64,000 nt of DNA from Bemisia tabaci (Eukaryota > Arthropoda > Insecta > Hemiptera > Aleyrodidae), in contig NC_092794.1 of NCBI RefSeq assembly GCF_918797505.1, forward strand, positions 65,199,345-65,263,344, in the 5' to 3' direction. A model generated the notes under the pieces. The model was not told the origin of the DNA. It saw only the letters and a program-made list of their open reading frames with translations, and made no database searches. Every line of letters starts with the position of its first letter. The stretch's first letter is position 1. A program made the translations under genes and the position numbers. Positions 56,407-64,000 of this stretch are shown here, piece by piece.

Positions 56407-56854
56407 TTAAGGTGATTCGATGGACGCCATATTTTGTGTCAGAACGGCAGGCGATATATCGCATCAATTGGTTCCATTTTTTCAGCTACTCGTCATTTTT
56501 CTCCAATTTTGAGATCGCAATTCTGTTGTCAGGAGACTAAAGCACTCACTTACCAATTTTAACAAAGAAATTCAACGTAATAAAGGCGTGGGTTTTTTAG
56601 AGAGAAAATATCGCATTCGATACTGATATCGAAACTGCACTCGAATGCGATATTTTCTCTCTAAAAAACCACGCCTTTATTACGTTGAATTTCTTTGTTA
56701 AAATTGGTAAGTGAGTGCTTTAGTCTCCTGACAACAGAATTGCGATCTCAAAATTCGGAGAAAAATGACGAGTAGCTGAAAAAATGGAACCAATTGATGA
56801 GATATATCGCATGCCGTTCTGACAAAAAATATGGCGTCCAGCGAATCACCTTAA
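56407..56854. mobile_element. TTAA foldback family, copy 4 (full length)
   Basis: 448 bp, TTAAGGTGATTCGATGG to CGAATCACCTTAA; arms of about 200 bp with a loop near CGATACTGATATCGAAACTG. Confidence 0.93.
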
Positions 56855-57362
56855 AAGGAAAAAACGCTCCTCAGAGACTCTAAAGTCAGAGACTGGTACT
56901 GTACATAAAAACATTTCGTTTGAAAAGGAAAACTTGGATGAAATGAGCAGCGACTCACCAAATTAACATTGAGGGGTTCACATATGTATGGACAAACTGA
57001 CTTCACAAATGACATCCTCGAACCAAATATGAAGTTAAACCGCGAAAAAACGGGTACTGAAAACCCATACAATGATGACTGACACTAGTGACGACATAGT
57101 TAACTCTGCTCTTTGGGACACACAGCAAACTTCCAACCGGACAGAAAATTAAGCTTTTCAAAATCATGAGCGACTGAAGGGATTGAACCGACACTCTCGA
57201 TTTCACGAACCAGACTGCCACGTGCCGTTCCTTCCTTCAGCCACGACGGCCGTTTCAGGTAACGTCTCCGATCATTCTTGGAGAGGGGGTAAAGGACTAG
57301 GGGGACTAGGGGTGGTCAAACGTGCCGAACATCCGGGCGGCTTGGTAAATTTCGGTCTGGCT
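56855..57362. other. Unassigned sequence
   Basis: No gene recognised; a GC-richer patch at 57190-57350 has a 64-codon open frame without a domain. Confidence 0.35.
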
Positions 57363-57614
57363 TCTCTGCCGTGGTAAAGAAAAACGCGGTATCAACATTC
57401 GAGAATTGCCGAATTTCCTTCGATTAAATGTTTATTTTTAAGATATGAATATTTTTCCTTGAAATTTTCAGGGACTTGAGGTGAAATTGCGAATAAGATT
57501 ATCCTAAAAATTGGAAGGAAAATATTCATAAGTGTAACAGGAAATTGGTGTTTTATTAAAGGAAATTTGGCAACGCCTGAAGGCTCATGCGGCGTTCTCT
57601 CTTGGCACGACAGT
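57363..57614. mobile_element. 255-bp MITE family, copy 5
   Basis: CTCTGCCGTGGTAAAGAAAA at the left, GTTCTCTCTTGGCACGACAG at the right; core GGAAGGAAAATATTCATAAG. Confidence 0.88.
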
Positions 57615-57832
57615 CTGGCTGTCGGCGACGCGGAGTCGGAGAAAATCCTCAAATTGAGACGAGGGCGAGGAGGAAAACAGAAATCGGTAACATTAAAGAC
57701 AAAAGAGGTGATGTTGGTCAAAACGATGCTGATAAGGCACCTGTCTGGGACACTCGAATAACGAAGAACTTGACGGACTGATCTCGCCCTCTCTCCTCCT
57801 CCCATCAAACGCAAATCTCCATCGTTACGAGA

Positions 57833-58090
57833 TATATCGTCACCTTCCGGGCAAAGTATCACAAGCGCCATGCGACGTTTAAAAATTTCCGCCGCCATTA
57901 TATTTTTTTACAGAGAAATTGTTCAACGAAGCTGTCCGAAAATTTCACTGAATTTTCCTTGTGCTGCCGATTTTAGTGAAATTTCCAAACAGATTCAACC
58001 AACAATTTCTCAGTAAAGAAATAAAATGGCGGCGGAAATTTTTAAACGTCGCATGGCGCTTGTGATACTTTGCCTGGAAGGTGACGATAT
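57833..58090. mobile_element. Foldback MITE (TIR ATATCGTCACCTTCC)
   Basis: ATATCGTCACCTTCCGGGCA to GAAGGTGACGATAT with about 75-bp arms containing GCCATGCGACGTTTAAAAAT. It abuts the next MITE. Confidence 0.9.
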
Positions 58091-58342
58091 ACTCTGCCGT
58101 GCTAAGGTAAAACGCCGAACAACATTCGAGAGTTGCCAAATTTCCTCGACTAAAATATTTATTTTTGAGGGAAGTTATGCATATACTTTTCTTTAAATTT
58201 TCAGATATTTGAGATTAAATTGCAAAAAAAATTGTCCGACAAATGTGGAGAAAAATCTTCCTAATTTTTCAAGTAAATCAGTTCTTTATTGGAGGGACAA
58301 TCTCTGAAGGTTCATACGGCGTTTTTCCGAAGCACGGCAGTA
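58089..58342. mobile_element. 255-bp MITE family, copy 6
   Basis: TACTCTGCCGTGCTAAGGTA at the left, CCGAAGCACGGCAGTA at the right; it shares its last bases with copy 7. Confidence 0.85.
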
Positions 58343-58604
58343 CTGCCATCCGATCCTAAAGAAAATGCTGTGTCAGTATTCGACAGTTGCCGAATTTCCC
58401 CGTGATAATGTTTATTTTGGAGGAGAGTTGTGAGTAATTTCCAATGACTTTTTCAGACAGTTGAAATCTGATCGCGAATAGAATAAAATTTTATGAATAA
58501 TTGGAAGATAAATATTCACAGATTCCTATGAAAAGTCACATTTATCAAAGAAAATGTGGCAAAGTTTGAGGGCTTTTACGGCGTTCTTCCTTTGCGCGGC
58601 AGTA
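58341..58604. mobile_element. 255-bp MITE family, copy 7
   Basis: Starts TACTGCCATCCGATCCTAAA (mutated TIR) and ends CCTTTGCGCGGCAGTA; back-to-back with copy 6. Confidence 0.8.
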
Positions 58605-59320
58605 TGACGTCGTGCAAGAAGTACGTTTCGTCGTTTGCTCAAGATCGCTATTGTCACAAAAACTTAAAAGAGGGCGGAAGTAAAATTGTGCGGAAGGAGA
58701 TAAGTTTCGTTTGTAGGAGGGTGGAGCAGATTTTAAAAAATCTGGAAAATTGAAGCGCTGCGTGGAGAACGGTCATTTCTTGGTTTCTTTGCGATTTTAC
58801 GTTCGCAAAACAACAATACAATGCTGAAAACTAACAATTTCAGAAAATCCGCACCAAATAGTTTTCTCTCTGAAATATAATTTAGCAATAAAGATTCTAA
58901 AACACCGCAATCAAGAAGCGCTCTTCCTGCACCTAACGCCATAATTGCCCCTAAAGATAAAAATGTTCTCTCAAGAAAAAGTCATACAATGAATCTAATG
59001 TGAGGGGCGGGGGCAATCCGTCTCTCGTGGTCTCCCCAATTCCGTCTTGCCGAGGCTGAATTTGGTAAAAACATTCGAATGTTGCCAAATCTTTAATAAA
59101 ATATTTATTTGTAACGAAAGTCAAGGATTTTCCTTGGCTTAGCAAATACTTAAGATTGTGGATGAAATCGTATAAAAAATTAGAGCAAGAATATTGACAG
59201 TTGCCCGATCATTAGTCTCGCTCTCGGTTCTTGGCTCAAGCAACTTTTCTACTCCTGCGTTAAAGTCTCTCAGTCAGCTGAAAAGAAATTATCCTTTATC
59301 CGATGGAAATGCAATTTCAT
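58605..59320. repeat. Half-MITEs and a stray tandem monomer
   Basis: 58750-58950 resembles one arm of 36042-36305; 59060-59200 is a partial 255-bp MITE (copy 8); 59217-59320 is a monomer of the 123-bp repeat at 54357-55350. Confidence 0.5.
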
Positions 59321-62155
59321 CCTCTCAAAACCTCCGCTAACATTTTATCCATTTTAATTGAAGCAAACGTATGCAATTTGTTGTAACATTTACTAAATAT
59401 GATACAATGCTGGAAACGTAAAATTTCAGAAAATGTTTAAGCTGACCGCATTAAACGTGCGGTATTGTAAAAAAATAAGACTACATACCGTTTGAAGACT
59501 CGTAAGCTCATTATAGGCAAGTTGGGAAGTGGGAAACTCTGGAAAAAAAAACCAAAAGAAAATAATTATTGGAATGTATGAAAGGAGTGAGAGCTATGAT
59601 TTAAAATGAGAATAGGGCGTCTCATTTTCGGGATGGGAGAAAATAAGTCTGTGAGTTAGATACGGCATAAGGATTGAAGCTTTGAAGGAAATGTGAAGTA
59701 AATAAAATGAGGGGCTTAGAGTACTAGGCGCATAAGTGCAGTTTTTGAAAGAATTGATGAGTTATTAACAACATTCTGTGAAAAATTCACTCCCAAATTT
59801 CAATTTTTAAGCATAAAACAGTCAGTTTGAACTTTCTTTCCACCATAAGGATCAATATAATTTCGAAACATCCAACACGTATAGGTATCTCGAAACAGCA
59901 AAAACTGCACCTATGTGCCCTCTCCTCCAAGCCCTTCAAATAAACTCGCATTTTAGGAGTACATAAAAGAAAATTAGACTTACGAAAATCCATCTGCTCG
60001 ACTTCAGCGTGACATTCTTGGGCTGCAATTTCACGAAGTAGAGGAGGCGTTATTTTATTCGGGTATTGCCTTTCTCACCACGATTACTTTTAGCGAGGAT
60101 TCACTCACGATACCTTGAAAATTCCATTACGAGAAGAGAAGCACAATTTAAAAGAAACGTTTTTACGATGAGTGATCTGATTTTAGATTTTGAGCGAGAC
60201 TATTTTTGAGACCGGACGAACACTACGTGTAGCGGTGTGGGAGTCAATCACTCAAGTGAACTAGCACCAAGCAAAAGCAAAGGAAAGAGCAACAGGACAG
60301 GCATTGTGGAGGGGGAGGGTCGCACGTGTACTCGGACGGTCTGAAACCACCAGGAATTTTTATCTGGCGAACTGAAAGACGCAGACGTGTTAGGGTGTGC
60401 GTGTGTGTGTGGGCCCGGCTCTCTCCCAACCCTTGACGCTACGTTTCAGAGACACTTTCCTGAACGGGCAGCCGAACAGTCCCTTTGTCGCTCCCTCTTA
60501 TGTAATCGTTTCGAAGTTTTGAGAGCGAAATTTGGTCGTCTCCGGGAGGAACGTTCAATCGTTCTCACTATCAAGGAATTTGCGTGTGTCTAGGGTTCGT
60601 TTTCACCTGTCTTTCAGGCCGGTTTCATCGTTACCCTGTCTAGACATCTGTCTGGATATCCTGCAAAGCAAACCGTCTGGCTCCCTTGTGAACGACGCCG
60701 ACCCCAATGCGATTACAGACGTAAGGCCCTGATTTTTTCAACTGCCCAGGGCTCTAACGGGGGGGGGGGGGGGGGGCGCTAAACGGGCTCTGGGACAACC
60801 TCTCAAACAATATGCGGGTGGTCTTAACGAGATTATGAAAAATTCTCAATTTCTAAATCTGAACGCGGGAAACTACCGAGGAATACTTCAGAAAAAAATG
60901 GCCGGGAAAATGAAAATCGGCCATTGATTTAACTGAACTCTTTTGTGAAAAATGTGTTTTTGCGCCGTATTTTCCTTAATGAATTACACAGGTCAAAAAA
61001 AATCGTCAGGAATATAATGGTTGAATCTCATGTAATCTTCAGCGCATGCTTGTGATTGAAGATGGCCTCAGTTTTTCTCAGTACCCACCAATTTCTGGAA
61101 AATTGAGATTTTCCCGAAGAGAAAGGAAATCGATGTAGGTATGCATAAGACAAACGAAGGTAACTTTTAGACTCGGCACTCCAAAAAATCCCCCCTCCTC
61201 CTCGGCAAAATCCCCCTATTGAAACTATATAGTAAAAAATGTCACCACTTCTTCGGATTATTCATGTATAGTCAATCTAAATTCATGTAAAATTTAGTTT
61301 GAAATAGGAACGAAAAATATCCTGGGATATCAAAACAAACCGGACTTAGAACGGTTTGGAACCAGCAGTTCAACGATTGCAGTTTCGAGAGAAAACTACG
61401 TACTTGAAATTCCAATATCCCATGCTCAGAAATTATTATGGATATCCAGGTAATTCAGTTGTATACAGGGTGCTGGATTATAATGAAATTTTACGCCCCA
61501 TATTTGCACATTCGCAAAAATTGAATTAGAGATCTTTTTCTCGTATCTTTTCGTTTTGAATTAAGACATTATTGGTGTCATAAACTTCCACGTAGTTTTG
61601 TTAATTTTCAGAGCATGCTTCTGTTAAATTACAAAAAAGTCACTATGATGTAACTTTTTCGTCTTTGATATTCTTCAGCTTGTTTGTGTTTTCAGTGGCG
61701 CCGATTCACTACTACTCATACAAGCGTGCCGCACTTAAAATAAGTGATCCGAGGTTGTATCTAGACGATTCGCTCATGATCTAAGAGACTTGCCGACAGT
61801 TTTCATCGAATTCTTAGCCAAAAAGTTCCTACTCAATCTTCCAGCAATTTAAATGCAGTGCAAGGTGAGAAAAAACGTGCTGACTTTTCGTAATTAAGGG
61901 ATTTGAAGGGCAAGGTGCATAATTGCAGATTTTTAAAAAAAAATTGGGTTATTAACGATTTCAAGTATAACTAGTCTTGACGCATGTTCTATGAAAAATT
62001 CGCTCCCAAACTCCAAATGTTAATCATCAAAAAGTCAGTTTGAACTTTCTTTCCACAATGAGGATTGATGTAATTTCGAAACTTCGAACGCGTATTTCTC
62101 GAAATAGCAAAAACTGCCCTTATGCGCCTTGCGCATGTCCTCCAAGCCCCTCAAT
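59321..62155. other. Unassigned sequence
   Basis: No gene recognised. 60350-60730 is GC-richer with short open frames and a GT run at 60397-60410; a G-run is at 60757-60776. Confidence 0.4.
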
Positions 62156-62294
62156 TGGACTACATTTTGCAATTTGGAACTATAAATTCTGGCCCGGTTT
62201 AAAAACAACGTATGTGCCATTAGTTTCCCTATGCAAATAAGTGTTTTTCCAGAAAAGCCAGAATTTATAGTTCCAAATTGCAAAATGCAGTCCA
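62156..62294. mobile_element. TGGACT-TIR MITE, copy 2
   Basis: TGGACTACATTTTGCAATTT to TTGCAAAATGCAGTCCA, 139 bp, near-identical to 43628-43766; AATT adjoins both ends. Confidence 0.92.
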
Positions 62295-62559
62295 ATTATT
62301 GAAGGATCCGGTGCTTATGTACCTATAAGCCTGTTGCGCAGTGACTTTTTTTTAAGAAGAGGAGGGGGGGGGGGGCAATCGAGCCATTGCCATTTTTAGC
62401 TTCTATGTGTGGAGTACCTAACAATGAAACTAGACAGTCGAAAGCAATAACGTGGGAACATGACCGCTATTAATAATCGAACCTCATTTTGCAATTTGGA
62501 ACGACAAAAGAAAGACGGAAAGAAGAAAAAAATTGAGGAACAACAGAGTCGAGACGTAA

Positions 62560-63125
62560 TCGGGCCTAGTTTTTTAAATTGTTCTCTCGAATCTGAGCGA
62601 CACCTCACTGGCAGCATAGGACGGAGCACTGCGAGTTCACGCCTAACGCCATCGCGCCTTCAATTTTGCAGATGCAACACGGACATCCATCATGTGCGAA
62701 TAGTTGTATCTCTGCGCCGTCATCAACGCGCCTCCTTTTACTTTGCTGTATTTCCATACTGCGTTTGTTTCCGTTTGTCTTATTTGTATTTGTAGCGGTG
62801 CTTGAAATACTGTATGAGGAACACAGCCGTAAATAGTAGAGCCGTAATAATCTAGCCTCGTTTCTTAATTTTCTCACGACACCTCACTAGCTGCACAAAG
62901 CGGAGCTGCGGAACATCGCGAATTCACAGCTCGCGCCATCACGCCACCGCGCCTTCAATTTTGCAGATGCAACACAGACATCCATCAAGCACGAATAGTT
63001 GTATCTCTGCGCCGTCTTTCCATTTGCACCATTTCCATATTGTGTTTGTTTCAGTTTGTTTAATTCGTATTTTTAGTGCTGTTTTAAAGGGTGTATGAGC
63101 AACACAGCCGTAAATAGGATGTGCC
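62560..63125 (-). repeat. Interspersed family F, two adjacent inverted copies
   Basis: 62560-62820 and 62860-63125 each contain CCTTCAATTTTGCAGATGCA, CACGGACATCCATCA-like, ATAGTTGTATCTCTGCGCCG and GTTTGTTTCCGTTTGT-like words, inverted relative to 37340-38960. Head-to-tail, as in the 37-kb cluster. Confidence 0.75.
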
Positions 63126-63764
63126 CTAATCAATTACCTATCATTTTGAAAAGAAAAAAAAATGTTAAAGGTCTCTCAAGCGATCAAAAAGGCGCACGTC
63201 TACAAATTGACAATGCTACATCCTCTGAGAGAGTGACACATGGCTGATGAGGACAGGGGGCGATAAAGCGTCTCTATGTTACCAAAAAGGTGAAAATTTC
63301 GAAGAAAAGAATTTTACACCGATCTTAGAAATTTAATGTATAGGTATTCTGACCCCTGACAGAGTTTCGAGAGCTATTTTGATTTCCTCACTTAATGACA
63401 CTCATCATCCCTGTTCCGAGAACGATAATCGACAAAAATTTTCAATGCCTCAAATCTAATTTTACGACGAGGAGTGACTAATTTTTCACGTAGTAATAGC
63501 AAAGGCTAAAAACGTAATATCGTAAGTTTGCATTTTATTTAATCGGGTGTCTGCCAGTGAGTGAAATAATTGTCATTCATTGCAGCTTGTTGATTAAACC
63601 AGTATGTCCCAATTTTTCACATTCTCCTCTCCAAAATATTGAGCTACGGATACAAAATCTGAATTCAGCAAATAAAAAAAACCAAAACATTAATTTTCCA
63701 GCATTTTTGTAGGCCCAGGCGCCTCTGAAGACTTAAATCCGGTTTATATTTCCAGGACCTCCAG
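63126..63764. other. Unassigned sequence
   Basis: Nothing recognised. Confidence 0.4.
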
Positions 63765-63951
63765 TCTCCACTATCATGCGTGCGAGGACTTTTTTTTACT
63801 CTAACTTTCGCTCTTTTTTTCTTCATTTTTGAATTTCCCGCATTTCTTCCCTCATCTTATTTTGCTATATCTAGCAGAGGGGCGCCTCTTCGATGCGTCA
63901 GGGGGGCGTATCTGCCAAAGGCAGATTGGCCTTATGGCTAGTCCGTCTCTG
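63765..63951 (-). mobile_element. CAGA-ended hAT-like fragment
   Basis: Inverted match to 36921-37125: CCACTATCATGCG at the left, then TCTGCCAAAGGCAGATTGGC and AGTCCGTCTCTG at the right end. Confidence 0.6.
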
Positions 63952-64000
63952 AATCTCCGCTCTCAATTTATTCCACCAGGAAAGAACAAAACCGCAAACC

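Noticed and set aside
53366..56854. CRISPR-like repeated array
   Set aside because: The repeated units are long foldback MITEs at TTAA sites in insect DNA, not short repeats with unique spacers.

Overview
The window looks like insect nuclear DNA: long AT-rich noncoding stretches, GT/AG introns, very many short inverted-repeat elements (MITEs, foldbacks) and no bacterial-style gene packing. I lean towards a hemipteran, possibly a whitefly, but only because some repeats look familiar; that is not shown by the sequence.

The one clear protein-coding gene is a complete visual opsin on the + strand. It has eight coding exons between 22024 and 32973, all splice phases agree, and it encodes 384 residues. 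It carries the retinal-binding lysine (K331), the DRY, CSWTP and DPWIY motifs, the disulfide cysteines (C133, C210) and the counterion E204. Diagnostic stretches place it in the insect short-wavelength, blue-sensitive clade. About 350 bp upstream of its ATG lies an RCSI/P3-like homeodomain palindrome followed by a TATA-like box, the layout of insect rhodopsin promoters.

The rest is mainly a mobile-element landscape. From 1 to 21 kb: MITEs, two copies of an element of about 0.95 kb with an internal perfect palindrome (one interrupted by a 1-kb foldback), a non-LTR retrotransposon relic, and a hAT-like foldback with a satellite-like core (18.5-20.4 kb). From 22 to 33 kb: the opsin gene, with MITEs in most of its introns. 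From 35 to 44 kb: nested MITEs, a tandem interspersed repeat split by a second 1-kb foldback, a hAT-type element, and a foldback containing the third palindrome element. From 45.8 to 52 kb: a GC-rich block with five spaced copies of a motif, then three large pyrimidine-rich minisatellite fields. From 53 to 59 kb: a family of foldbacks inserted at TTAA, one of which splits a tandem repeat so that the empty site can be read, and clustered copies of a 255-bp MITE. From 59 to 64 kb: mostly unassigned sequence and more interspersed repeats.

Several GC-richer unique blocks (1.37-1.84, 12.0-12.5, 38.96-39.53 and 60.35-60.73 kb) might hold untranslated or coding exons of unrecognised genes; none could be identified. 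Long open frames across the pyrimidine tracts are artefacts of low complexity.
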